Both the position numbers and the translations under genes were made by a program. A stretch of DNA of 64,000 nt from Aquamicrobium sp. GTDB taxonomy: Bacteria > Pseudomonadota > Alphaproteobacteria > Rhizobiales > Rhizobiaceae. Position 1 is the first letter of the stretch; each line of letters starts with the position of its first letter. The DNA lies in contig JAHHDT010000006.1 in NCBI GenBank assembly GCA_019739225.1, positions 977,501 to 1,041,500 of the forward strand. Direction: 5' to 3'. The notes under the pieces were generated by a model. The model was not told the origin of the DNA, searched no databases, and worked only from the letters and a program-made list of their open reading frames with translations. This document shows positions 8,779 through 17,502 of the stretch, in pieces.

Positions 8779-8853
8779 ATGCACAGCATCATATATATCG
8801 TAGGACTCGTCGTCATCGTTGTGGCTATCCTGTCGTTCCTTGGCCTCGGTTAA
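8779..8853 (+). CDS. 24-residue single-span membrane peptide
   Basis: An ATG at 8779 follows AAGGAG at 8766-8770 with 8-base spacing and opens 24 codons ending TAA at 8853. The peptide starts MHSIIYIVG, continues as an unbroken Val/Ile/Leu/Ala stretch and ends FLGLG, so it is essentially one transmembrane helix. Very similar anonymous micro-proteins occur in Rhizobiales (from memory, not checked). No function is known. It lies alone between divergent dps and convergent LysR. It is real if the good ribosome site and membrane composition are conserved in relatives. Confidence 0.6.
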   Translation: MHSIIYIVGLVVIVVAILSFLGLG

Positions 8854-8858
8854 GGGCG

Positions 8859-9779
8859 TCAGCGCCCGGCCAGCATGTCGCGGATCATGCGTTGGCAACG
8901 CTCTGCCATGAAGTCCAGTAGAAGCCGAACCTTCGGGTCTTGGAACTTCCGGTGCGGGTAGACAGCCGCAAGTTGCACAGGCGGCGGCGGTGTATCGGGC
9001 AGGATGATTTTTAGTCGTCCGTCGCGCAGGAACGGTTCGATGTCGAAGCGCGGTTTGTTGATGATGCCGCGGCCGGCCAGCGCCCAACCGGTGATGACGT
9101 CGCCATCGTCGGAATCGAACGGGCCGTGAACCTCGAATTTTCGAGGACCGTCCGGCGTGTTCAGCGTCCAGACATATTCCTTGGCGCCGGGAAAGCGCAG
9201 AAGCAGGCAGTCGTGTCTGCCGCTTACGAGTTCATGCGGTGATTGCGGTTCGCCGCGTGCCTCCAGATAGGAGGGGGCGGCGGCCAAGACCCGTTCACAA
9301 TCCATAACCCCGCGCAGGCGCAGGCTAGAGTCCTCCATCAGACCCAACCGGAAGGCTATGTCTATGCCTTCCTTCATGATGTCGACATTGTGGTCCGACA
9401 GGCGCAACCGCACCTCGATATCGGGATACCGGTCATGAAATTCGGGAATGCCGGAGGCGATCAGTCTGCGTCCGAGCCCCAGTGGGGCGGTGATGCGGAT
9501 CGTGCCGCGCGGTTGGCCTGAAAGGGCGCTGACGGCGGCTTCCGCCTCCGCGACGGCATCAAGGATTTTCCGCGCGCCTTCATAGAAAACACGGCCATGC
9601 TCCGTCGGTGTAAGTTGTCGGGTCGTGCGGTTGAAGAGCCGCACCCGCAGGTGCTTTTCTAGTTCCTTGATGCGGTTGGACGCCACCGCGGGTGACAGGC
9701 GCATGTCGCGGCCGGCGGCCGACAGATTGCCCAGTTCCACCACCCTGACGAAGACGGCAACATTGTCGAGATAGGCCAA
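8859..9779 (-). CDS. LysR-family transcriptional regulator
   Basis: The 306-residue protein has an N-terminal winged helix-turn-helix (about residues 3-62: FVRVVELGNLSAAGRDMRLSP, then RIKELEKHLRVRLFNRTTR, then LTPTEHG) and a periplasmic-binding-protein-like effector domain of the CrgA/DsdC-like group (about 90-295). It is divergent from the membrane uricase gene with a 127-bp shared gap, so puuD-guaD-glycerate kinase is its likely target. LysR proteins usually bind T-N11-A sites in such gaps; a weak candidate is TTTTC...GAAAG around 9813-9832. The ligand cannot be told from sequence. Confidence 0.88.
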   Translation of the reverse strand: MAYLDNVAVFVRVVELGNLSAAGRDMRLSPAVASNRIKELEKHLRVRLFNRTTRQLTPTEHGRVFYEGARKILDAVAEAEAAVSALSGQPRGTIRITAPLGLGRRLIASGIPEFHDRYPDIEVRLRLSDHNVDIMKEGIDIAFRLGLMEDSSLRLRGVMDCERVLAAAPSYLEARGEPQSPHELVSGRHDCLLLRFPGAKEYVWTLNTPDGPRKFEVHGPFDSDDGDVITGWALAGRGIINKPRFDIEPFLRDGRLKIILPDTPPPPVQLAAVYPHRKFQDPKVRLLLDFMAERCQRMIRDMLAGR

Positions 9780-9906
9780 GGTGTGTCCTCATGATTGCTT
9801 CTGGCTCATTATTTTCCAGTTTTTTTTGAAAGTCATCGTGCAACTCTCCCCTTCCGGTTTGAACCAGACGCCGTAAAGTCCCATGCTGGAATACGAGGGC
9901 AACGGC

Positions 9907-11124
9907 ATGCAAGACTTCGCGATCTTCTGGGACTGGCTGAGCTTCGGCGTGCGCTGGCTACACGTCGTAACGGCCATCGCGTGGATCGGCTCGTCCTTTT
10001 ATTTCATCGCGCTCGACCTCGGTCTCGTGCGGCGGGAGGGAATGCCTGAGGGCGCTCACGGCGAGGAGTGGCAGGTGCATGGCGGCGGCTTCTACCATAT
10101 CCAGAAATATCTCGTTGCTCCCGCCCGGATGCCCGAACACCTGACCTGGTTCAAATGGGAATCCTACGCCACCTGGCTGTCGGGCTTCGCGCTGCTGGCG
10201 ATCGTCTATTACGCCGGTGCTGATCTGTATCTCATCGACCGCAACGTGCTCGACGTATCCGCGCCGGTGGCCATTCTCATTTCCATCGCTTCGCTCGCCG
10301 TCGGCTGGCTGATCTACGACCTGCTTTGCCGATCGCGCCTTTCCGACAACGATACGGTGCTGATGCTGGTGCTGTTCCCCATCCTGGTTGCGATGGCATG
10401 GGGTTACACGCAGCTTTTCACCGGCCGTGCCGCCTTCCTGCATCTGGGCGCATTCACCGCGACGATCATGTCGGCGAACGTCTTCCTCATCATCATTCCC
10501 AACCAGAAGATCGTGGTCGCGGACCTCATCGCGGGGCGCAAGCCCGATCCGAAATACGGCAAGATCGCCAAGACCCGGTCGCTGCACAACAACTACCTGA
10601 CGCTGCCGGTCGTGTTCCTGATGCTGTCGAACCACTATCCGCTGGCTTTCGCCACGGAGTTCAACTGGGTGATCGCAGCGCTGATCTTCATCATCGGCGT
10701 GTTGATCCGGCACTATTTCAACACCATGCATGCGCGAAAGGGAAAGCCTCACTGGACGTGGGCGGCGGCCGGCATCCTGTTCATCGTCATCATGTGGCTC
10801 TCGACCGTACCGAAGGTGCTGACCGGCGAGGCGCGGATTTCCGCGACTGCCGAGACGCTGATGGCCTCGGCGCATTTCCCGGCCGTGCGCGACGCGGTGA
10901 TGGGCCGCTGCGCGATGTGCCACACCGCGGAGCCGGCGTGGGAAGGGCTCGCATTCGCTCCCAAGGGCGTGATGCTCGATGCCGACGCGCAGATTGCGGA
11001 GCATGCGCGCGAGATCTATCTCCAGGCCGGACGAAGCCACGCGATGCCGCCGGGCAACGTGTCGGGCATGACCGCACAGGAACGGGCGCTGCTTACGGCC
11101 TGGTTCGAGGAGGCTCGGCGGTGA
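9907..11124 (+). CDS. puuD: Membrane-bound urate oxidase with C-terminal cytochrome c domain
   Basis: Oxidises urate to 5-hydroxyisourate, passing electrons through a fused cytochrome c to the respiratory chain instead of making peroxide. About 8 transmembrane helices fill residues 10-310 (FWDWLSFGVRWLHVVTAIAW at the start), followed by a c-type domain with CAMCH at residues 335-339 and a distal Met in AMPPGNVSGM near 380. I prefer the ATG at 9907 (after GAGGG, 405 residues) to the ATG at 9883, which lacks a ribosome site. The gene overlaps guaD by four bases (GTGA). It supplies the substrate of UraH. Confidence 0.92.
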   Translation: MQDFAIFWDWLSFGVRWLHVVTAIAWIGSSFYFIALDLGLVRREGMPEGAHGEEWQVHGGGFYHIQKYLVAPARMPEHLTWFKWESYATWLSGFALLAIVYYAGADLYLIDRNVLDVSAPVAILISIASLAVGWLIYDLLCRSRLSDNDTVLMLVLFPILVAMAWGYTQLFTGRAAFLHLGAFTATIMSANVFLIIIPNQKIVVADLIAGRKPDPKYGKIAKTRSLHNNYLTLPVVFLMLSNHYPLAFATEFNWVIAALIFIIGVLIRHYFNTMHARKGKPHWTWAAAGILFIVIMWLSTVPKVLTGEARISATAETLMASAHFPAVRDAVMGRCAMCHTAEPAWEGLAFAPKGVMLDADAQIAEHAREIYLQAGRSHAMPPGNVSGMTAQERALLTAWFEEARR

Positions 11125-12434
11125 CCGCGCGGCTGCTGCGCGGACGTGTGCTCTCCTTCCGTGCGAAGCCGGAGAGTGTCGACGACCGCGCCTCCCACGT
11201 TTTCGAGGAGAACGGCGGCATTCTCATCCGCGACGGCAGGATCGCGGCGGTCGGCGATTTCTCGCTGATTTCGGCCCAGGCGCGGGATGCCGAAATCATC
11301 GACCACCGTCCGCATCTCCTGATGCCGGGCTTCATCGATGCGCACGCGCATTTCCCGCAGATGCAGATCATCGGCAGCTATGGCGCCGAACTGCTCGACT
11401 GGCTGAACACCTACACGTTTCCGGAAGAAACGAAGTTTTCCGACACGCAGCACGGACGACGCATCGCGCGCCTGTTCCTGGACGAGATGGTGCGGCACGG
11501 CACGACGACGGTCGCGGCCTACTGTTCCGTGCACAAGGAGAGCGCGGAGGCATTCTTCGCCGAGGCGCTGTCTCGCGACATGCTGGCGATCGGCGGCAAG
11601 GTGATGATGGACCGCAATGCGCCCGAGGGGCTGCGCGACACGCCGCAGACAGGTTACGACGATACCAAGGCGCTGATTGCGGAGTGGCACGGCAAGGGGC
11701 GCCTGCACTACGCGATCACGCCCCGCTTCGCCATCACCTCCTCGCCGGAGCAGATGGAAATGGCCGGTGCCCTGGCGCGCGAGCGTCCGGACCTGCACAT
11801 TCAGACGCATCTCTCGGAGAACCATGCCGAGATCGCCTTTACACAGGAACTCTACCCGGCGGCTAAGGACTACACGGACATCTATGCGCAATACGGGTTG
11901 CTGGGGCCGAAGACGCTTCTCGGCCACTGCATCCATCTTTCCGAGCGTGAGGCCGACCTGCTGTCTGATACCGGTTCGGTGGCCGTGTTCTGTCCGACTT
12001 CCAATCTCTTTCTTGGCTCGGGCCTGTTTGACTGGCAGCGCTATTCGAAGCGGGCCAAGCCCTTGCGGATCGCGGCGGCCACAGATGTCGGCGGCGGCAC
12101 GAACTATTCCATGCTGCGCACCATGGACGAAGGCTACAAGGTTATCGCGCTTCAGGGCGAGAAGATGAATCCGCTCGCCGCCTTCTGGCAGATCACGCTT
12201 GGCAACGCGAAGGCGCTGTCGATCGAGGACCAGGTGGGCACGCTGGATCCCGGTACGGACGCCGACATCGTCGTGCTTGACGCACGGGCAACGCCGGGCA
12301 TGGCCCTGCGTATGGAAACGGTGGAAACGCTGGCAGAAGAACTGTTCCTGCTGCAGACATTGGGCGACGATCGCGCGATATGCGAGGTGTATGTCGCAGG
12401 GCGGGCCGCAAAGAGCGCCATCGCCGGCAGATAG
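11121..12434 (+). CDS. guaD: Guanine deaminase
   Basis: Deaminates guanine to xanthine, feeding xanthine dehydrogenase. The real start is a GTG at 11121 inside the puuD stop, 7 bases after GAGGAGG, giving 437 residues; the long open frame upstream is a shadow of puuD. It is an amidohydrolase-superfamily TIM barrel. The metal-site HxH is H75 and H77 in PGFIDAHAHFPQ, and later metal and catalytic residues lie in THLSEN, LGHCIHLSE and AATDVGGGTNYSML. The SYGAELLDWLNTYTFPEE segment is specific to guanine deaminases. It belongs to the puuD-guaD-glycerate kinase operon. Confidence 0.95.
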   Translation: MTARLLRGRVLSFRAKPESVDDRASHVFEENGGILIRDGRIAAVGDFSLISAQARDAEIIDHRPHLLMPGFIDAHAHFPQMQIIGSYGAELLDWLNTYTFPEETKFSDTQHGRRIARLFLDEMVRHGTTTVAAYCSVHKESAEAFFAEALSRDMLAIGGKVMMDRNAPEGLRDTPQTGYDDTKALIAEWHGKGRLHYAITPRFAITSSPEQMEMAGALARERPDLHIQTHLSENHAEIAFTQELYPAAKDYTDIYAQYGLLGPKTLLGHCIHLSEREADLLSDTGSVAVFCPTSNLFLGSGLFDWQRYSKRAKPLRIAAATDVGGGTNYSMLRTMDEGYKVIALQGEKMNPLAAFWQITLGNAKALSIEDQVGTLDPGTDADIVVLDARATPGMALRMETVETLAEELFLLQTLGDDRAICEVYVAGRAAKSAIAGR

Positions 12435-12448
12435 AACGGGAATCCGGA

Positions 12449-13720
12449 ATGGCGGAAGAGTTCGATACCCGCGCCCTTTTTGGCGGGCTTTTCACAGCAG
12501 CCGTTGCGGCTGCCGACCCCGAACGCGTCATTCGCGACTTTCTTCCTCAAAAGCCAACGGGGCGGACCATCGTGATCGGTGCGGGAAAGGCTTCGGCGCA
12601 GATGGCCGTGGCGTTCGAAAAGGCCTGGGATGCGCCGCTCGAAGGGCTGGTCGTGACACGATACGGCTATGCGGCGCCGTGCGAGCGGATCGAGGTGATC
12701 GAGGCTGCGCATCCGGTGCCGGACGAGGCCGGGCTGGTCGCTTCGCGGCGACTGCTTGAGTCAGTCGAGGGACTGACTTCCGACGATCTGGTTGTCGCAT
12801 TGATCTCGGGCGGCGGCTCGGCGCTGCTGCCTTCGCCGCCGGATGGCATGAGCCTTGCCGATGAAATCGCGGTCAACGAGGCGCTGCTCGCGTCCGGGGC
12901 GCCGATCTCGGCGATGAACACGCTGCGCAAGCACCTGTCGACCATCAAGGGCGGGCGGCTGGCACTCGCGGCACATCCGGCGAGGGTCGTGTCGCTTATC
13001 GTTTCGGATATTCCCGGTGACAATCCGGCCTTCGTCGCCTCCGGCCCGACGGTGCCGGACCGCGCGGCCCGCGAGGAAGCACTTGCGATCGTGCGTGACT
13101 ATGGCCTCAAGCTTCCCGACGCGGCGCTGCGGCATCTGCAATCTGAGGCGGCCGAAGCGCCGTCGCCCGAAGATCCGGCATTTGCCGGCAATGAGGTGCA
13201 TGTGATCGCGTCAGCCGCGCGTTCGCTGGAAGCGGCCGCAGAGGAGGCCAGGCGTTGCGGCATCGAGGCGGTCATCCTTTCCGATGCGATCGAAGGCGAA
13301 GCGCGTGACGTTGCCGGCATGCACGCCGCGATCGTACGCGAGATCGCAGCGCGCGACAGGCCGTTCCGCAAACCGGTGCTTCTGCTATCTGGAGGCGAGA
13401 CGACGGTGACCATCAGAGGCAAGGGCGGCAAGGGCGGGCGCAATTCCGAATTCCTGCTGGCGCTGGCGCTGGCGATCGAAGGTGTCGAGGGTATCCATGC
13501 CTTTGCAGCCGATACTGACGGCATCGACGGATCTGAAGACAATGCGGGTGCTTTCGCGGATTTCACGAGTGCGGCGCGAATCCGCGCTGCGGGAATCGAC
13601 CCCAAACAAGCGCTAGGCCGCAACGATGCTTGGACGGCGTTCGACGCCGTTGGTGATCTTTTCGTACCCGGGCCGACCGGCACCAACGTCAACGACCTGC
13701 GGGCGATCCTGGTCGTCTGA
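12449..13720 (+). CDS. Glycerate 2-kinase (MOFRL family)
   Basis: Phosphorylates D-glycerate to 2-phosphoglycerate with ATP. I start it at ATG 12449, 14 bases after guaD, giving 423 residues, typical of GckA/TtuD. Seen: IVIGAGKASAQMA near residue 40, LISGGGSALLPSP near 118, KHLSTIKGGRLA near 165 and the MOFRL C-terminal domain with LLSGGETTVTIRGKGGKGGRNSEF and DGIDGSEDNAGA. Placement in a purine operon fits salvage of glyoxylate made by AllA via tartronate semialdehyde and glycerate, though the carboligase and reductase for that route are not in the window. Only a weak ribosome site (GGGA) is visible, suggesting coupled translation. Confidence 0.9.
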   Translation: MAEEFDTRALFGGLFTAAVAAADPERVIRDFLPQKPTGRTIVIGAGKASAQMAVAFEKAWDAPLEGLVVTRYGYAAPCERIEVIEAAHPVPDEAGLVASRRLLESVEGLTSDDLVVALISGGGSALLPSPPDGMSLADEIAVNEALLASGAPISAMNTLRKHLSTIKGGRLALAAHPARVVSLIVSDIPGDNPAFVASGPTVPDRAAREEALAIVRDYGLKLPDAALRHLQSEAAEAPSPEDPAFAGNEVHVIASAARSLEAAAEEARRCGIEAVILSDAIEGEARDVAGMHAAIVREIAARDRPFRKPVLLLSGGETTVTIRGKGGKGGRNSEFLLALALAIEGVEGIHAFAADTDGIDGSEDNAGAFADFTSAARIRAAGIDPKQALGRNDAWTAFDAVGDLFVPGPTGTNVNDLRAILVV

Positions 13721-13746
13721 GGGCGGCTTTCGCCCGCCAAGCGGGA

Positions 13747-15186
13747 TCAACCCGCCAATTCCTTCACCTGCCGCATGTCCGCCAGAAATCTCTCGCGCTC
13801 GGCCTGCGCCTCCGCTGCCTCGGGGATGCGCAGGATGAAGGACGGGTGGATGGTCAGAAAAATGCGAAGGCCATCGTCTCGCGTGACGATCGTGCCGCGC
13901 ATTTTCGTTACGGGAACGGCCTTGCCCAGAAGCGATTGAGCCGCGGTCGCGCCCATGGCGACGGCGAGGTCGGGCTTGATGAATCCCAGTTCTTGATCGA
14001 GCCACCAGCGACAGGCCTTCAGCTCGCCGGCATTGGGTTTTTGATGGATACGGCGCTTTCCGCGCGGCTCGAACTTGAAATGCTTGACGGCGTTGGTGAC
14101 ATAAAGTTTCTGCCTTTCGATGCCGGCCTCCTCGATCACCTCGTCGAACACTTTGCCGGCCGGGCCTACGAAAGGCTTGCCTGCTATGTCCTCCTGATCG
14201 CCGGGTTGCTCGCCGACGAACACGATGCGGGCTTTCTCCGGCCCTTCGCCGAATACCGTCTGGGTGGCATCCTGCCAGAGCGGACACCGCCGGCACCCTT
14301 TGGCCTGGCGACGCAGCTCGCCAAGCGATTTTGCATCGTCTGGCGGCTCTTCGGGAGGTGCGCTCCAAAGACGTTCCTGGATCTTTGCATGATGAGGAGC
14401 CGGCATGGTCGGCATCCTTTCCAACATGTCGCGGGCTGCACTTTCGGCGCCCTTGATCAAATCCGGAATGAGCGAGGCCTCCGGAAGGTTCCGCCAGTAT
14501 TTCTTGGGCATCTCGGCCTGCATCGCCTTCACCTTCAGGCGGGCGGGATTGAAGATGTTGGCGAAGTAGGTTTTCCAGAGCGCGTCGGATGCGTCTTCCT
14601 TCGGCGCATCCGCTTTCGTAGCGCCTTCGCCGAACGACAGACGCTCGCCATTCCACTGGACCGACCTGTGCGGCGTGAGGATCGTCCAATGCATTCCGGC
14701 AAAACGCCGGACGAAGAACGGTGCGTTGCGCTCAACGATGTAGTGGTCGGGCTCGAACCACGCGACGAACCGTTCGTCATCGCCGTCGCTCACGCGGACG
14801 AAGCGCACGAAAGCGCGCATCTTGTGGATGTCGCGGCGTACCGATTTTTCCAGATCGCGCAGCGCCATGACGTCGGGGTCGGATGCGATCTTCATCAGAT
14901 GAGGCGTCTTCCGCATTGCCAAAAGCAGGCGATAGAGCAGCGCGAAGCGATGCGGGTCGGAATGGCAGATGACGGCCTGCGCCTTGTCGATGAATGCGCG
15001 AGGCACATTCATGGTCGCGCCTTCCGGCGTGGCGGGCAGGGGCGTTGGGTTGGCGAAAAGGTCCTTGTCCTCGCCGGTTCGCCAGCCGATGTCGTCGGCC
15101 TTCACATCGTTCAACGCCAGTGCGCGGGCGGCGTCGCGCCAGCCGTTGAAATCGGTCTCGCCTGACAGAGTGACCGTGAAGCGCAT
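13747..15186 (-). CDS. DUF4130 / UdgX-type uracil-DNA glycosylase fusion
   Basis: The 479-residue protein joins an N-terminal DUF4130 domain (about 1-260) to a C-terminal UdgX-type family-4-like uracil-DNA glycosylase domain (about 290-479). The glycosylase part has paired cysteines C298 and C301 for an iron-sulfur cluster, GEQPGDQED at 325-333, the UdgX-specific KRRIH loop at 377-381, whose His in characterised UdgX bonds covalently to the abasic site, C392 and HPS at 447. Where family-4 enzymes have a Cys in TNxVKC this protein has His (NAVKH). Start at ATG 15186; the frame to 15315 is overlap. It follows the radical-SAM gene after 2 bases, a partnership seen throughout bacteria. Confidence 0.9.
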   Translation of the reverse strand: MRFTVTLSGETDFNGWRDAARALALNDVKADDIGWRTGEDKDLFANPTPLPATPEGATMNVPRAFIDKAQAVICHSDPHRFALLYRLLLAMRKTPHLMKIASDPDVMALRDLEKSVRRDIHKMRAFVRFVRVSDGDDERFVAWFEPDHYIVERNAPFFVRRFAGMHWTILTPHRSVQWNGERLSFGEGATKADAPKEDASDALWKTYFANIFNPARLKVKAMQAEMPKKYWRNLPEASLIPDLIKGAESAARDMLERMPTMPAPHHAKIQERLWSAPPEEPPDDAKSLGELRRQAKGCRRCPLWQDATQTVFGEGPEKARIVFVGEQPGDQEDIAGKPFVGPAGKVFDEVIEEAGIERQKLYVTNAVKHFKFEPRGKRRIHQKPNAGELKACRWWLDQELGFIKPDLAVAMGATAAQSLLGKAVPVTKMRGTIVTRDDGLRIFLTIHPSFILRIPEAAEAQAERERFLADMRQVKELAG

Positions 15187-15188
15187 CG

Positions 15189-16424
15189 TCAGAACAGGCT
15201 GAGCTGTCGTGCGGGCGGTGTCAGCCGGGCACGCAGGTTTTCCTCGTCGGGCAGCGAGCGTGGCGACCAGCCGTCGGCGACAATGAAGGGGCGCACCTTG
15301 GCGATCGATGCGCACAGGCGTCCCAGGTCTTCGATGCGAAGCCGTTGGTGGCGGCGCACGGTGAGCATCCTGTCCACCACCTTCGCGCCCAGGCCTGGTA
15401 CGCGCAGCAGCAGTTCACGCGGCGCCCGGTTCACGTCGAGTGGGAACATTTGCCGGTTGGCCAGTGCCCATGCCAGCTTGGGATCGACCTCGAGGTCGAG
15501 CATGCCGTCGGCTCGACCGGCAGTAATTTCCTGACGCTCGAAGCCATAGAACCGCATCAACCAATCGGCCTGATAAAGCCGGTGCTCGCGCATCAGCGGC
15601 GGCTTCACCAGCGGCAGGACGGCCGACGAATCCGGTATCGGGCTGAACGCGGAATAGTAAACGCGGCGAAGCCGGTAGCCCGCATAGAGCCGCGCCGAGG
15701 TGGACAGGATGTCGGCATCGGTCGTGGCATCCGCGCCGACGATCATCTGCGTGGACTGTCCGCCCGGCACGAAGCGGGCGCGCTTTTTCGTGCGCATTGT
15801 CGGCTCCGACCGCTCCTCGATCCTGGAGCGCAGCCGCGCCATCGAAACGCGGATCGTCTCTGGCTTCTTCTGCGGCGCGAGCTGCTGGACACCGGCGTCG
15901 GTCGGCAGTTCGACATTGATGGAAAGCCGGTCGGCATAAAGGCCTGCCTGCTCGACCAGATCGTCGCCTGCCTCGGGAATGGTCTTGAGATGGATGTAAC
16001 CCTGGTAAGCGTGATCGATACGCAGGCGCCGTGCTATCTCCACCATCTCGGCCATCGTCTCGTCGGGTGAACGGATCACGCCGGAGGACAGGAAAAGCCC
16101 CTCGATATAGTTGCGCTTGTAGAAATCCAGCGTGAGATTGACCACCTCTTCGACCGTGAACCGTGCCCGCTTCACATTCGACGATGAGCGATTCACGCAA
16201 TAGGCGCAGTCATAGATGCAGAAATTCGTCAGAAGTATCTTCAGCAGCGAGATGCAGCGCCCGTCCGGCGCGTAGGAATGGCAAATGCCGCTGCCTTCCG
16301 TCGAGCCGATGCCCTTCGTCTTGAGCGAATTGCGGCCCGCCGCACCGGACGAGGCGCAGGACGCATCGTACTTGGCTGCATCGGCGAGAATGGCGAGTTT
16401 TTCGCGTGTCGAAAGCTTGGACAT
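15189..16424 (-). CDS. Putative DNA modification/repair radical SAM protein, UDG-linked
   Basis: The 411-residue protein belongs to the radical-SAM group that travels with DUF4130/UDG fusions and has no proven reaction. The cluster motif is CIYDCAYC at 69-76 (Cys 69, 73 and 76). Conserved surroundings are GICHSYAPDGRCISLLKILLTN before it and RFVPGGQSTQMIVGA mid-protein. A helix-hairpin-helix DNA-binding element, ELLLRVPGLGAKVVDRML, lies near residues 345-365. The protein ends QLSLF, an exact match to the bacterial sliding-clamp (DnaN) binding pentapeptide. A DNA-acting enzyme is therefore likely. It is upstream of and nearly fused to the UdgX gene. No convincing ribosome site precedes the ATG at 16424. 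Confidence 0.88.
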   Translation of the reverse strand: MSKLSTREKLAILADAAKYDASCASSGAAGRNSLKTKGIGSTEGSGICHSYAPDGRCISLLKILLTNFCIYDCAYCVNRSSSNVKRARFTVEEVVNLTLDFYKRNYIEGLFLSSGVIRSPDETMAEMVEIARRLRIDHAYQGYIHLKTIPEAGDDLVEQAGLYADRLSINVELPTDAGVQQLAPQKKPETIRVSMARLRSRIEERSEPTMRTKKRARFVPGGQSTQMIVGADATTDADILSTSARLYAGYRLRRVYYSAFSPIPDSSAVLPLVKPPLMREHRLYQADWLMRFYGFERQEITAGRADGMLDLEVDPKLAWALANRQMFPLDVNRAPRELLLRVPGLGAKVVDRMLTVRRHQRLRIEDLGRLCASIAKVRPFIVADGWSPRSLPDEENLRARLTPPARQLSLF

Positions 16425-16527
16425 TCGTTCATGATATGTTCCAACGCGGCCCGCGTCTATTCACTTTGACGTAGGTGCGCAATCGCCAGCGCGTTTCACC
16501 GGCCCGATGGCCTGCTCTGTGGAGTAG

Positions 16528-17502
16528 TCAGCCTGCCACGTCGATGACGCCGCAGTCGCCGGTCTCGGCGCCGAAGGCGATCCGACGTCCTTCGGCATCC
16601 CACGCCATGGATGTCACCGCGCCATTGCCAGCGCGGCGCAGCAGCACTTCCTTCTGGTCGGCGACGCGGCCAGCAAGCACCATGCCGTCGGCATAGCCGA
16701 TCGCCACGATCTCGTCGGTCGGGTGGAAGGAGACCGCCGTGACCATCGCGTCGCCGCGCGTGCCCAGTTCAACCGGCGCCTTGCCGATAGGGCCATCCTT
16801 CGTGAGGAAAGGCCACACCACGGCAGCCGGCGCGCCGGAACTCGCCAGCCAGCGGCCCTTGGCGCTCCACGACAGCGACTTCACCTTGGAAGGGTAGCCT
16901 GCCATGCGCATGTGCTTGCCGTCGGCCAGCTTCCAGCCGTGAAGCGCGTTCTCCTGCATGGTGGTGACGAGGAAATTGCCGTCGGGCGAGAAGGTGACGC
17001 CGGTATGGGCGCCGGCCCATTCGAGCTCCGTCGGCTTGCCGTCTACCGCCGGAAAGTGCAGCGTGGCGCCGTTGTAGCGGGCGACCGCGATGCGCATGCC
17101 CTTCGGGGCGAAGGCCAGTCCTTCGACGCTGCGCGGATGAATCAGTTCCTTGAGCTTGCCGTCAGGCAATTTCACCCATGCCGTCTTGCCGCTGGCAAAG
17201 GCAACGGCACCGCGTGGGCCAGTCGCAACGCTCGTCATCCATTTGCGGCCGATCTCGGCGATCTGCTCGATCGAGCCATCGGCGCCGATGCTCAGGACCT
17301 TGCCGTCCTCGCCGCCGGTCACAAGCCGCTTGCCATCGGCGTCGGGCATCGCGGCCAGCAAACCGTCATGCGCTTCGACCCATTTGTGGCCGTTGTCGAG
17401 CCGGTGGATCACGCCGTCGGCGAGCGCGAAATGCGGGACGCCCGCAAGCCAGCAGGCGGCGACGCAATGGCCGTCGAGGTCGAGAGGGGCGACTGTGGGC
17501 AT
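16528..17502 (-). CDS. WD40-repeat beta-propeller protein, coupled to CobW-like GTPase
   Basis: About seven WD40-like blades span the 324 residues, visible as recurring hydrophobic-G-x-x-hydrophobic units such as VEGLAFAPKGMRIAVARY, TGVTFSPDGNFLVTT, VKSLSWSAKGRWLASSG and VTAVSFHPTDEIVAIGYADG. There is no signal peptide, so it is cytosolic. Its ATG lies within the stop of the upstream GTPase gene (TGATG), so I start it at 17502 and not at the ATG 12 bases upstream. Function is unknown. Obligate co-translation suggests it works with the GTPase, perhaps as client or scaffold; that is inference. Confidence 0.78.
   Translation of the reverse strand: MPTVAPLDLDGHCVAACWLAGVPHFALADGVIHRLDNGHKWVEAHDGLLAAMPDADGKRLVTGGEDGKVLSIGADGSIEQIAEIGRKWMTSVATGPRGAVAFASGKTAWVKLPDGKLKELIHPRSVEGLAFAPKGMRIAVARYNGATLHFPAVDGKPTELEWAGAHTGVTFSPDGNFLVTTMQENALHGWKLADGKHMRMAGYPSKVKSLSWSAKGRWLASSGAPAAVVWPFLTKDGPIGKAPVELGTRGDAMVTAVSFHPTDEIVAIGYADGMVLAGRVADQKEVLLRRAGNGAVTSMAWDAEGRRIAFGAETGDCGVIDVAG

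Noticed and set aside
8854-8867. Small gggcg/cgccc hairpin between the micro-protein and LysR ends
   Set aside because: Short stem, no T-run, and it overlaps the LysR stop codon; not called a terminator.
10326-11120. Upstream part of the open frame that ends as guanine deaminase
   Set aside because: This segment overlaps puuD and has no similarity to any family; GuaD begins at the GTG inside the puuD stop.
13721-13756. GC-rich hairpins (gggcg/cgccc and gcggg/cccgc) after the glycerate kinase gene
   Set aside because: No T-run follows either stem, so I do not call a terminator.
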